From Lishizhenia tianjinensis (GTDB lineage Bacteria > Bacteroidota > Bacteroidia > Flavobacteriales_D > Crocinitomicaceae), in contig CALQIX020000005.1 of assembly GCA_943330745.2 (NCBI GenBank), positions 1 to 64,000 on the forward strand: DNA of 64,000 nt. The letters run 5' to 3'. This document shows positions 29,666-38,468 of this stretch, in pieces (the first letter of the stretch is position 1; each line of letters opens with the position of its first letter). The notes beneath the pieces were generated by a model. That model had not been told where the DNA came from, did no database searches, and was given only the letters and a program-made list of their open reading frames with translations. The position numbers and the translations under genes are program-made.

Positions 29666-31510
29666 ATGCATTCGTGGAAAGCAATATATAAGTATACCTT
29701 CAGGTATAAATTTTTGGCATTCATTACCATTGTAGGAAATCTTCTCTTTACGGTCTTCAATTTAGTGTCATTGGTTCTATTCATACCCTTTTTACAACTT
29801 ATTTTTAAGTCAAGTGATTTTCAAAAACCCATTCAACAACCTGTTTTCTCTGGTGAATTATCCGATTTTACAGGTTATGTGGCTGATTGGTATAATTTCA
29901 AGATGCATGAAATGGTATCAACAGATCCCAAACAAGCGTTGTTTTTTGTGTGCATTTCTGTTTTTCTTGCATTTCTGTTGAAAAACGCTTCTCGATATTT
30001 GGCCGTGTGGTTTCAATCTGAATTGCGCATGGCTGTGGTGCGAGACGTGCGTGATGAATTGTTTTCTAAAGCATTGCATTTGCCTCTTTCATTTCATTCC
30101 CAAGAACGCAAAGGAGATTTGATGGCGCGGATGAACAGCGATGTGGGTGAAATTGAAAATGGAGTTGTGGGAATGTTGGAGTTAATCTTTCGTGAGCCGA
30201 TATCTATTATTATTCATGTGGCGTCTTTGCTTTATATTAGTCCAAGTTTAACTTTAGTTTCGATGTGTTTATTGCCAGTTACGGCATTTGTTATTTCGCG
30301 AATTGGCAAAAGTTTGAAAAGAACGGCAAAGAACGGCCAGGAACAATTAGGTCTTTTATATTCGGCAATGGATGAAAGTTTAGGCGGAATAAGAATAATT
30401 AAAGCATTTAATGCCGTTGATTTTATGCAGCGCTTGTTTCAATCAATTAATCTCCGTCACCAACAATTAGTTACACGTACATTCCGAAAACGAGATATTG
30501 CACCCTTACTCAGTGAGACTTTAGGTGCTGCCGTAATGATGTGTTTAGTCTGGTTTGGTGGGTCCATGATTTTAGATTCAACCTCCACTGGATCGGGTTT
30601 GACAGGTGAACTTTTTATTACATTTATTATAATTTTTTCTCAATTATTACGACCGATACAATCCGTTTCTAACCAAATTGCTGTATTGCAAAAAGCGCGC
30701 GTTAGTATGGATCGAATCAATGAAATTTTAACATCTGACATGCGCATTTTGGAGCCGGAAATTCCGCATTCGCCAATTCACTTCACAGAATCCATAACCT
30801 ATCAGAATGTCTCTTTTCGCTATGGTGAAGAAATGGTCTTAAAAAATGTATCTTTTGCGATTCCAAAGGGGAAAACGGTTGCACTCGTTGGTGAATCTGG
30901 AAGTGGTAAATCTACGTTAGCGGATTTATTGCCTCGTTTTTATGATCCAGAAAAAGGAAACATTTCCGTGGATTCTGTTTCTATTCAATCGTTCAAAACG
31001 AATGATTTGCGCCAGTTGATTGGAATAGTTTCTCAAGAATCCATTTTATTTAACACCTCGGTACTGGAAAATATTGCTTTTGGTGATGATATGCCAGATC
31101 TAAATCGAGCAATTCAAGCAGCTCAAACGGCAAATGCACATGGTTTTATTTCTCAAATGGAAAATGGATATGATTCAATCATCGGGGAGAGAGGAAATAA
31201 ACTTTCTGGAGGACAAAAACAACGCTTGTGCATTGCCCGTGCTTTATACAAAAATCCAGAAATCCTGATTTTAGATGAGGCAACTTCAGCTTTAGACACA
31301 GAATCAGAAAAATTAGTTCAAGAGGCATTGGATAATTTGATGCGTGATCGGACGTCCCTTGTGATTGCCCATCGGTTGAGTACAATTAAAAATGCGGATG
31401 AAATTATTGTTTTATCGAAAGGAGAAATTGCAGAAAGAGGAACACATGTAGAATTGATGAAAAATCAAGGAATCTACCATCGACTATGTTCGCTACAAGG
31501 AATGATGTAG
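29666..31510 (+). CDS. MsbA-like ABC exporter (fused membrane and ATPase domains)
   Basis: The 614-aa half-transporter has six membrane helices in residues about 15-330 and a C-terminal ATPase with GESGSGKST (Walker A), LSGGQKQR (signature), ILILDEATSALD (Walker B) and the His switch in IAHRLST. The architecture matches MsbA/lipid A or peptide exporters; substrate choice cannot be proven. The start is ATG at 29666, supported by the promoter box. An inverted repeat follows the stop codon. Confidence 0.88.
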   Translation: MHSWKAIYKYTFRYKFLAFITIVGNLLFTVFNLVSLVLFIPFLQLIFKSSDFQKPIQQPVFSGELSDFTGYVADWYNFKMHEMVSTDPKQALFFVCISVFLAFLLKNASRYLAVWFQSELRMAVVRDVRDELFSKALHLPLSFHSQERKGDLMARMNSDVGEIENGVVGMLELIFREPISIIIHVASLLYISPSLTLVSMCLLPVTAFVISRIGKSLKRTAKNGQEQLGLLYSAMDESLGGIRIIKAFNAVDFMQRLFQSINLRHQQLVTRTFRKRDIAPLLSETLGAAVMMCLVWFGGSMILDSTSTGSGLTGELFITFIIIFSQLLRPIQSVSNQIAVLQKARVSMDRINEILTSDMRILEPEIPHSPIHFTESITYQNVSFRYGEEMVLKNVSFAIPKGKTVALVGESGSGKSTLADLLPRFYDPEKGNISVDSVSIQSFKTNDLRQLIGIVSQESILFNTSVLENIAFGDDMPDLNRAIQAAQTANAHGFISQMENGYDSIIGERGNKLSGGQKQRLCIARALYKNPEILILDEATSALDTESEKLVQEALDNLMRDRTSLVIAHRLSTIKNADEIIVLSKGEIAERGTHVELMKNQGIYHRLCSLQGMM

Positions 31511-31518
31511 TAATTTTG
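31511..31518 (+). promoter_or_regulatory. Possible -7 box for folE
   Basis: TAATTTTG matches TAnnTTTG immediately after the exporter stop, 76 bp before the folE ATG, and overlaps the left arm of an inverted repeat. No -33 element is clear. Confidence 0.35.
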
Positions 31519-31550
31519 TTTAATGATTTTATTAGAAAATTAAACAAAAT
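31513..31550. repeat. 12-bp perfect inverted repeat between exporter and folE
   Basis: ATTTTGTTTAAT (31513-31524) and ATTAAACAAAAT (31539-31550) are exact reverse complements around a 14-base loop. No U-tract follows, so it is not a classic terminator. It may be an operator or a stabilising 3' hairpin. Confidence 0.7.
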
Positions 31551-31594
31551 AAGTCTTTCGTTGTTGTCTTTAAAAGTATTAAATAAAAATAGAA

Positions 31595-32254
31595 ATGGAA
31601 TTAACCGAATTATACGATCAAATTGGTGATGAACACGTGCTCACTTCTTACGAAACTCCAATTCGGGCTGACGCATTTGATAAATCAGACGAGCAAAAAA
31701 TTGATGAAATAGCTTTACACTTCAAGTCAATTATGGAAGTGTTGGGATTAGATTTGACGGATGATAGTTTACAAGGAACTCCTTACAGGGTTGCTAAAAT
31801 GTATGTTCAAGAAATTTTTTCAGGATTAAATCCTACTAACCGACCATCCATTGCATTATTTGAGAACAAATACCAATACAACGAAATGTTGGTTGAGAAA
31901 AACATCACCTTTTACAGCAATTGCGAGCATCATTTCGTACCAATTATGGGGAAAGCGCACGTTGCATATATATCCAACGGATCGGTAATTGGACTTTCAA
32001 AACTCAACAGAATCGTTCAGTATTTTGCAAAAAGACCACAGGTACAAGAACGATTAACCGTTCAGATTGGAGAAGAAATTAAGCGTGTTTTAGGAATTGA
32101 TGATGTTGCCGTATTGATTGATGCCAAACATTTATGTGTTTCTTCTCGTGGAATCAAAGATGAGTCTTCTGCTACAGTTACCAGCTTTTATAGTGGGAAA
32201 TTCAGCGGTGAGGCAACAAAAAGAGAATTTTTACAAGCAATTACCCTTTCTTAG
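31595..32254 (+). CDS. folE: GTP cyclohydrolase I
   Basis: The 219-aa enzyme has NCEHHFVPIMGKAHVAYI, GLSKLNRIVQYFAKRPQVQERLT and KHLCVSSRGIKD, containing the zinc ligands Cys and His and the substrate pocket residues of FolE. It turns GTP into dihydroneopterin triphosphate, the first step of folate and pterin synthesis. It stands alone after the exporter. A weak hairpin with an AT tail lies at 32278-32298. Confidence 0.96.
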   Translation: MELTELYDQIGDEHVLTSYETPIRADAFDKSDEQKIDEIALHFKSIMEVLGLDLTDDSLQGTPYRVAKMYVQEIFSGLNPTNRPSIALFENKYQYNEMLVEKNITFYSNCEHHFVPIMGKAHVAYISNGSVIGLSKLNRIVQYFAKRPQVQERLTVQIGEEIKRVLGIDDVAVLIDAKHLCVSSRGIKDESSATVTSFYSGKFSGEATKREFLQAITLS

Positions 32255-32351
32255 GGTGTTAATGATTCATTCTGTTCAAAAGGCGCTTTTATTTTTTTAA
32301 TCTTAAGTAAAGCAACCATACAATAAATTGTGAGTTTTATACGTATAGCTA

Positions 32352-35300
32352 ATGTTGTATATTTACAGCGTATACAGGTTGAAAAAACTAAACTTTCTTT
32401 TCGTATTGCTCTTAACACTTGATGTTTATAGTCAAGATGTTTGGATGACTCCCAATCGAGGGCAATGGGATAATCGAATTCAGTATTCTGTAACCCTCAA
32501 TCAAGGGAAACTCTATGTAGAATCGGATCAGTTAACCTTTTATTTAACGGATGTGATGAATCACAATCATTCAGAACACTCGATTGAACATGAAGAAGAG
32601 AAAACCGGAAATTCATATCACGTCTTAAAGCAGCACTTTTTACAAGCGAATACTCAATCGGTTAAAAAAGAGCAAAATCCGAGTAGCCATTATAGTAATT
32701 TCATCTTAGGAAATGATTCTTCCAAATGGAAATCAGGAATTTACTCATATTCGGATGTCGATTATGCTGAATTTTATCCGAAAATTGATCTTTTTTATTC
32801 TACTAATTCTAAACAACTGAGTTACAATTTTAAAGTTCAACCTACTGGAAATCCCAATCAAATTCGATTCACTTTAATTGGTGCAAATTCCTTGAAATTG
32901 AATGGAAATGGTGACTTAGTAATTGCTCATCGATTTGGTGAAATTCTCGAATCAAAACCGGTTGCGTGGACGATTGACGAGGCCGGAAAAAAAGAAAATG
33001 TAAGGTGTGAGTTCCATTTATCCGGAGATACAGTTGGATTTCATTTTCCTGAGGGCTACGATGCAAGTAAGCAATTAATCATTGACCCTAGTTTAACATT
33101 TTCAACATTTACCGGTTCAACTGCAGATAACTGGGGGTTCACAGCAACACCTGATATCAATGGGAATTTATTTGGAGGAGGTATCGTATTTGGAACTGGA
33201 TATCCACTTTCCACTGGAGCTTTTGATGTTTCTTATAATTCGGGAACGGGAACATTTCCAATGGATGTAGGAATCACAAAATACAATGCTACTGGTTCTT
33301 CAATTATTTATTCAACTTATTTGGGTGGAAATGGAAACGAAACTCCACACTCAATCGTCTGTGCGCCCAATGGGGAACTTTACATTTATGGGGTAACCTC
33401 TTCTGTAAATTTTCCCATGGCCGGAACTCCTTATGATAATTCACACAACGGAGGGCCCAATGAATTGGAGAATTCCTTAGAATTTAATGGTGCGGATATA
33501 TACGTAGCTCGATTAAGTCCTAACGGAACGAGTTTATTATCGTCAACATTTGTAGGTGGAACCAACACGGATGGATTAAATACAAATTCTCTACATTATA
33601 ATTATGGAGATCAATTTCGGGGGGAGATTATTTTAGATAATAATTTAAATGTATATATTTCAAGTACAACTGCTTCCTCAAATTTCCCCACAGTCACTGC
33701 AAGTCAAACGGCATTGTCCGGTAGTCAGGATGCCGTTATATTTAGATTAAACTCAACATTAAGTTCGTTAGCTTGGAGTACTTATTTTGGAGGGTCTGGA
33801 CTTGAGTCTGGGAATTCTGTAACGGTTTCATCTAATGGATTTGTTTATGCCGCTGGTGGAACGTCTTCATTCTCATTACCATTTTCATCGGGAAATGATT
33901 TGTCATTCAATGGCGGTATGTCGGATGGCTACGTCTTGAGATTAAACCAAAATAATGGTCAATTTGTATCTGGTTCGTTCATGGGGCTGGGAGAATATGA
34001 TCAGACCTATTTTGTGGATACAGATATTGATAATTACGTTTATGTATATGGTCAAACGGAATCGGATTGGGGAATATCCACCGGATGTTATGGTACTCCA
34101 AATTCAGGGCAATTTGTACGGAAATATACAAGCGATTTGAATACAATTTCTTGGACAACGATGATTGGTGCCGCTCATGGTCATGTTGAGATTTCGCCAA
34201 CAGCATTCTTGGTTTCCGATTGTTACGATATTTATTTAGCCGGGTGGGGTGGGGTGTTAAATCAAAATGGACAAGCAACTTATTCAACAAGCAGTAGTTT
34301 TCAATGTACTCCGGATGGGTATCAATTGAATACGAGTGGAAATAATTTTTACATTGCCGTTCTTGATCAAGATGCGAGTGCGTTGAAATATGCTACTTTC
34401 ATGGGGGGAACAAATAGCAGCTACAATCATGTGGATGGAGGAACTAGTAGGTTTGATAAAACGGGAAGAATCTATCATGCGGTTTGTGGAGCCTGTGGCG
34501 GAAATGATTATGGTTTTACAAGTACTCCTGGAAGTTGGTCGCCAACAAATAATAGCTCCAATTGCAATATGGCTACGTTCAAATTTGAGTTGAGTACAAT
34601 TCAAGCGGCTGCAGCACAACCGGCTCCTTTAATTTGTATTCCACAGTCTGTTTATTTTCACAACAATAGCACCAATGGAAATGCGTACTCATGGGATTTT
34701 GGAGACGGAAATTCTTCAACCGCTTTTGAACCCATTTATCAATATACGCAACCGGGAATCTATGATGTGACTTTGGTTGTATATGACACTAATGGTTGTT
34801 ATAGTTCTGATTCTGTAACAATTACAGTTGTTATTGGCGATTTTCAAGGGGGTGTAGTACAGCCAACAAGTCCTATTTGTCCCGGAGGATCGTATCAATT
34901 TGATGCTTTTGGGGGTGCAAATTATAGTTGGACACCAGCGAATTTATTAGATAATCCAACTATCTCCAATCCCACTGCGACGATTAACGTTACGACCACT
35001 TTTACGGTGATCATTTCCGATAGTTGTGGATCTGTTAGTGTACCAGTTACGCTTCAAGTTTTTGATAATTCGATGTCAATATCACCCGATACAAGTATTT
35101 GTGTTGGAGAGTCTGTTTCTTTATCTGCAACGACCACCGGAACGGTTTTATGGACGCCTGCTACTTTCCTAAGTAATTCTTCCATACCTAATCCAATTGC
35201 AACGCCAAATTCCACGATAACCTATATAGCTAATATTATTAGTGCAGATGGTTGTTTGAATGAGGATTCTGTAAAAATAAACGTTTATTATAATCCACCT

Positions 35301-36248
35301 GTTCCAGTGATGGTGGATACTTTTAATTTATGCTTTGGGGCAAGCGCTTCAATTTCCATTTCTGGCGGTGATAGTTACGTTTGGCAACCCAATCCATCTT
35401 TAACACCTTGGGTAGGGTCTATTGTTGATATAAATACAACTACCAATCAATGGTATTATTGTGATGTATCAAATGCTTGCGGAACGGTTCAAGATTCTGT
35501 ATTTGTTCAAATTGTTCAACCGGCAATTACTGCTGGCAATGACACGATTGTTTGTCCGCGCGAAACGGCAACGATTTGGGCTGCTGGAGCCAGTTTCTAT
35601 GAATGGAGACCTTCCAACACAGTTGTTTCGGTAAATGGTAACGTTGCTCAGGTGCGACCAACACAAAGTACAAATTATATGATTATAGGTACCGATTTAA
35701 ACGGCTGCAAAGACACGGCTTTTGTAGAGGTTGCCTTATTTCCTTCTCCTTCCATAACGCTAACTCCTGACGTGAATGCATTTTATGGTGACGAAATTCA
35801 ACTCTCTGCTCAAACACATACTCCGGGAGTGTATTCGTGGAGTCCGCCAGAATTTCTTTCCTGCGTAAACTGTTCCAATCCAGTGGCGACACCCAATCAA
35901 AACATAACCTATTTTGTTGATTTCACAGATGTAAATGGTTGTTCCTCTTCGAGTTATGTGACAATAACGTATGATGCAGTTGTTTATGTGCCAAATACAT
36001 TTATTCCAGATGATGATGGATTAAACGATTTGTTCCAGGTATACGGTGGCAACATAAAACAAATGGAATGCCTAATTTTTAATCGTTGGGGAGAACTAGT
36101 TTGTACTTTAAATTCTATCAATGATAGTTGGGACGGAACTTACAAAGGAGAGAAATGTCAAGATGGAACCTATACTTGGAAATTAACTTACCGTGATTTT
36201 CTTTCCCGTAGGTATCAAATTTCAGGACACATAAATCTTCTACGTTAG
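32352..36248 (+). CDS. Large T9SS type B protein with SBBP and PKD domains (1298 aa)
   Basis: A signal peptide (KKLNFLFVLLLTLDVYSQ) is followed by an N-terminal domain of about 210 residues, probably the DUF7948 type (NRGQWDNRIQYSV to QLIIDPSL). A region with SBBP-type repeats comes next (STYLGG, STFVGG, STYFGG, ATFMGG with NGxxYxxGxTxS), then a PKD domain (YSWDFGDGNSS), several Ig-like segments with ICxGxS, and a CHU_C sorting domain (NTFIPDDDGLND, NRWGE, GHINLLR). It is a surface or secreted T9SS protein. The ATG at 32352 is used, but a TTG at 32379 gives a tidier signal peptide. The 3' end overlaps the next convergent gene by 9 bp. Confidence 0.87.
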   Translation: MLYIYSVYRLKKLNFLFVLLLTLDVYSQDVWMTPNRGQWDNRIQYSVTLNQGKLYVESDQLTFYLTDVMNHNHSEHSIEHEEEKTGNSYHVLKQHFLQANTQSVKKEQNPSSHYSNFILGNDSSKWKSGIYSYSDVDYAEFYPKIDLFYSTNSKQLSYNFKVQPTGNPNQIRFTLIGANSLKLNGNGDLVIAHRFGEILESKPVAWTIDEAGKKENVRCEFHLSGDTVGFHFPEGYDASKQLIIDPSLTFSTFTGSTADNWGFTATPDINGNLFGGGIVFGTGYPLSTGAFDVSYNSGTGTFPMDVGITKYNATGSSIIYSTYLGGNGNETPHSIVCAPNGELYIYGVTSSVNFPMAGTPYDNSHNGGPNELENSLEFNGADIYVARLSPNGTSLLSSTFVGGTNTDGLNTNSLHYNYGDQFRGEIILDNNLNVYISSTTASSNFPTVTASQTALSGSQDAVIFRLNSTLSSLAWSTYFGGSGLESGNSVTVSSNGFVYAAGGTSSFSLPFSSGNDLSFNGGMSDGYVLRLNQNNGQFVSGSFMGLGEYDQTYFVDTDIDNYVYVYGQTESDWGISTGCYGTPNSGQFVRKYTSDLNTISWTTMIGAAHGHVEISPTAFLVSDCYDIYLAGWGGVLNQNGQATYSTSSSFQCTPDGYQLNTSGNNFYIAVLDQDASALKYATFMGGTNSSYNHVDGGTSRFDKTGRIYHAVCGACGGNDYGFTSTPGSWSPTNNSSNCNMATFKFELSTIQAAAAQPAPLICIPQSVYFHNNSTNGNAYSWDFGDGNSSTAFEPIYQYTQPGIYDVTLVVYDTNGCYSSDSVTITVVIGDFQGGVVQPTSPICPGGSYQFDAFGGANYSWTPANLLDNPTISNPTATINVTTTFTVIISDSCGSVSVPVTLQVFDNSMSISPDTSICVGESVSLSATTTGTVLWTPATFLSNSSIPNPIATPNSTITYIANIISADGCLNEDSVKINVYYNPPVPVMVDTFNLCFGASASISISGGDSYVWQPNPSLTPWVGSIVDINTTTNQWYYCDVSNACGTVQDSVFVQIVQPAITAGNDTIVCPRETATIWAAGASFYEWRPSNTVVSVNGNVAQVRPTQSTNYMIIGTDLNGCKDTAFVEVALFPSPSITLTPDVNAFYGDEIQLSAQTHTPGVYSWSPPEFLSCVNCSNPVATPNQNITYFVDFTDVNGCSSSSYVTITYDAVVYVPNTFIPDDDGLNDLFQVYGGNIKQMECLIFNRWGELVCTLNSINDSWDGTYKGEKCQDGTYTWKLTYRDFLSRRYQISGHINLLR

Positions 36249-36626
36249 TTCAGCTCCTAGTAGTCGAACTAAATCATTAATATTTTGCTCCCACAAAAGT
36301 TTGCTGTCTTCTAAATCATCTTCCTCTGCAAAGTCTGTAACCGTTAAACAAACAATATTTGTCATAGTGTCTGAGGCAAAACTCAATTCAAAGTAAGATT
36401 CAGCATCTTCATCACTTAACCACTTAAATCGAATTTTTGAACCGGGTTTTAGTGCTTGTAACTTTGCTTTTTCGGATGATCCACTCCACCAAAATTCATA
36501 GATATCATTTTGTGCATTTACATTTTCGGCAAACCATTCACTGAGTCCAGATGGGGTAGTTAGTTTATCTTCCAAAACCCTTGGAGAAGTTTTAAGTAAA
36601 AATTCAATTTCAAATTTTGTCTTCAT
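36240..36626 (-). CDS. START-like domain (SRPBCC fold) protein
   Basis: The 128-aa protein has the AHSA1/SRPBCC-like pattern LLKTSPRVLEDKLTTPSGLSEWFAENV and FKWLSDEDAESYFELSF. This Bacteroidota START-like family probably binds a hydrophobic ligand in the cytoplasm, but no function is known. It is a single gene overlapping the end of the large T9SS gene. A plus-strand promoter lies just upstream of it in the divergent gap. Confidence 0.85.
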   Translation of the reverse strand: MKTKFEIEFLLKTSPRVLEDKLTTPSGLSEWFAENVNAQNDIYEFWWSGSSEKAKLQALKPGSKIRFKWLSDEDAESYFELSFASDTMTNIVCLTVTDFAEEDDLEDSKLLWEQNINDLVRLLGAELT

Positions 36627-36641
36627 AGCGCCGAATTAAAA

Positions 36642-36649
36642 TATCTTTG
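36642..36649 (+). promoter_or_regulatory. -7 box before the ICMT-like gene
   Basis: TATCTTTG matches TAnnTTTG; a TTTG at 36616-36619 stands 22 bp upstream as a possible -33 element. The ATG is 42 bp downstream. Confidence 0.5.
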
Positions 36650-36691
36650 TAAAAATTGCGTAGGCAATGTAATCAAATTTTTTCTATATTC

Positions 36692-37435
36692 ATGCTCAAA
36701 CTGTTCGAAAATTCAGGGAATCAACTTTTTAAGTATCGCGGTCAAATTCCGTTGTTGCTGTTTTGTGTTGCTATCCCGGTAATATATTTCGATAAAAACC
36801 AATCATTTTTTCTAAATCACTTGGGAAAATCACTTCAATTAATTTTAGCAATTCTTTTTATTGTTTTTGGTCATTTGATTCGATTTTTGGTAATTGGGTA
36901 CAAAGATGTGCATACATCTGGTAAAAACCGCGATCAGCAAGTAGCCAACTCATTAAATACTTCTGGTATGTATTCCATTGTGCGACATCCACTTTATTTA
37001 GGTAATTTCCTTATCTGGATGGGTTTACTGATTTGGTTTGGTAATGCTTGGTTTTTGCTTTTGAGTGGATTTTTTTTCTATCTGATTTATCGAGAAATAA
37101 TTCGGGTTGAAAACCAGTTTTTAGCGAATCAATTTGGAGAATCCTACACGAGTTGGTCCTCAAAAACACCCTCTTTTTTCCCCTTAAAAGGGTTCGCTAA
37201 TATCAAACAACCCACAACATTATTTTCAATGAAAATGATTTGGAAAAATGAATATCCGGGAATAGTTTCTTCGCTAAGCAGCTTCTGGTTTATTTCGTTA
37301 ATGCGCTTGATGTTTACTGAAGAGAAGTTAACTATTTCAACTCCATTACTCGTTTTTGCTCTCAGTATTGCATTATTTGGCTTTGGTTCCAGGTATTTGA
37401 AACACAAAACAAATTTCTTCCCGAAGATGGGGTAG
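36692..37435 (+). CDS. Isoprenylcysteine carboxyl methyltransferase-like membrane protein
   Basis: About 247 residues with five to seven helices and the family core SIVRHPLYLGNFLIWMGL followed by YREIIRVENQFLANQFGESYTSW. ICMT/phospholipid methyltransferase relatives use S-adenosylmethionine at the membrane. The native substrate in bacteria is unknown. ATG at 36692 is chosen because MLKLFENSGNQLFKYRGQ resembles homologue starts; a TTG at 36656, 6 bp after the promoter box, would give a leaderless alternative with 12 more residues. Confidence 0.8.
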   Translation: MLKLFENSGNQLFKYRGQIPLLLFCVAIPVIYFDKNQSFFLNHLGKSLQLILAILFIVFGHLIRFLVIGYKDVHTSGKNRDQQVANSLNTSGMYSIVRHPLYLGNFLIWMGLLIWFGNAWFLLLSGFFFYLIYREIIRVENQFLANQFGESYTSWSSKTPSFFPLKGFANIKQPTTLFSMKMIWKNEYPGIVSSLSSFWFISLMRLMFTEEKLTISTPLLVFALSIALFGFGSRYLKHKTNFFPKMG

Positions 37436-37457
37436 TTATTCTTGGATAATTAGGTGT

Positions 37458-38462
37458 TTACCACTCCTTGATCCTTTTTAGCTTTGACCAACGCGCGTTT
37501 GTATAAGGAAAAACGACTTTGCGAAAAATGGGGTATAGCATTCGCGTGAAAAACTGAGCCGTTTTGTAAATCTTCCCTATTTGCCAAGTAACTGAAATGT
37601 GCTGAACACCATCTTCTGTTAGAACAATATAATTTTTGGAATAATACGTTGGCAACAAATCTTGCACTGCATCCGGACCTGGAAATTCATGTAAGACTCT
37701 AGCATGAGCTAATTCATAGGATTTTTTCGCAAAATGTTTTCGGAGTTTTTTCCATCTTTTGTGCTTGATACAGTTGCAAAAGTTACAATTCTTTGAACAT
37801 GTTTTACTTAAGAATAAGTCAGTATTGAAATCATCTTTTTGCATATGAATGGTTGTATACGTCGAATAAATTCCTCCAAGTGGCAATTCAAGTCGATTTA
37901 AGGAATCTGGAGCAAATTGTCCTTTCTCTCTATGAAAGAAAAAATGTTGGGAAAGCGGCTCTGTATATGGATCGTAATGAACGAGTACTTCAAAATCTTC
38001 AATGGGAAGCGTGGGAACAAGATACGATGATTCAACGTGTTTTAATTGATTATTTCGATCATTCAAAAATATCGGAAAAGAATAAGATTCATTAGGATCT
38101 AAATTTACGATACTTGGGTAACCTCGATAAAGTGAGGTGTCCATTTCCAGCTCAATGGGATCCGCATAAACCTGCTCATAGAAGTCGCCTGACGAAGGGA
38201 AGATTCCAGAACCAGAACTAGTAACTTTATACCATTGTAATTGAATGATGCGCTTTCCTCTGTTTTGGGCAGACGGAATAACTATGGCATGTTGAACGGA
38301 GTCAAGATTTGTGAAAACTACATTCCATTGAATGATGTTTTTTGTGTTTACTGCTGTCAATGCAGGTCGTAGCTCAATAGAAAGATAAATTGGTCGAAGA
38401 TTGGCGAATGATGTTTCTACCAATACTATTACGAACAATACAAGTATAATTGCTTTTTTCAT
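37458..38462 (-). CDS. Exported protein with a four-cysteine cluster, unknown function
   Basis: The 334-aa protein has a signal peptide (1-20, SFA-N). The N-terminal part looks like a beta-rich domain (IQWNVVFTNLDS). Cysteines 222, 226, 229 and 231 form a C-x3-C-x2-C-x-C cluster in a basic region (KHKRWKKLRKHFAKK). The cluster could bind a metal or form disulfides; I do not recognise a family. It lies 6 bp after the MORN-like gene and is probably co-transcribed with it. Confidence 0.75.
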   Translation of the reverse strand: MKKAIILVLFVIVLVETSFANLRPIYLSIELRPALTAVNTKNIIQWNVVFTNLDSVQHAIVIPSAQNRGKRIIQLQWYKVTSSGSGIFPSSGDFYEQVYADPIELEMDTSLYRGYPSIVNLDPNESYSFPIFLNDRNNQLKHVESSYLVPTLPIEDFEVLVHYDPYTEPLSQHFFFHREKGQFAPDSLNRLELPLGGIYSTYTTIHMQKDDFNTDLFLSKTCSKNCNFCNCIKHKRWKKLRKHFAKKSYELAHARVLHEFPGPDAVQDLLPTYYSKNYIVLTEDGVQHISVTWQIGKIYKTAQFFTRMLYPIFRKVVFPYTNARWSKLKRIKEW

Positions 38463-38468
38463 TTTTTG

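Noticed and set aside
32278..32298. AAAAG-GCG-CTTTT plus T-run as a folE terminator
   Set aside because: The stem is only 5 bp and mostly AU, so it is too weak to list as a terminator; mentioned only in the folE entry.
37774..37812. C-x3-C-x2-C pattern in the exported Cys-cluster protein read as a radical SAM motif
   Set aside because: The protein carries a signal peptide and lacks the barrel motifs of radical SAM enzymes.
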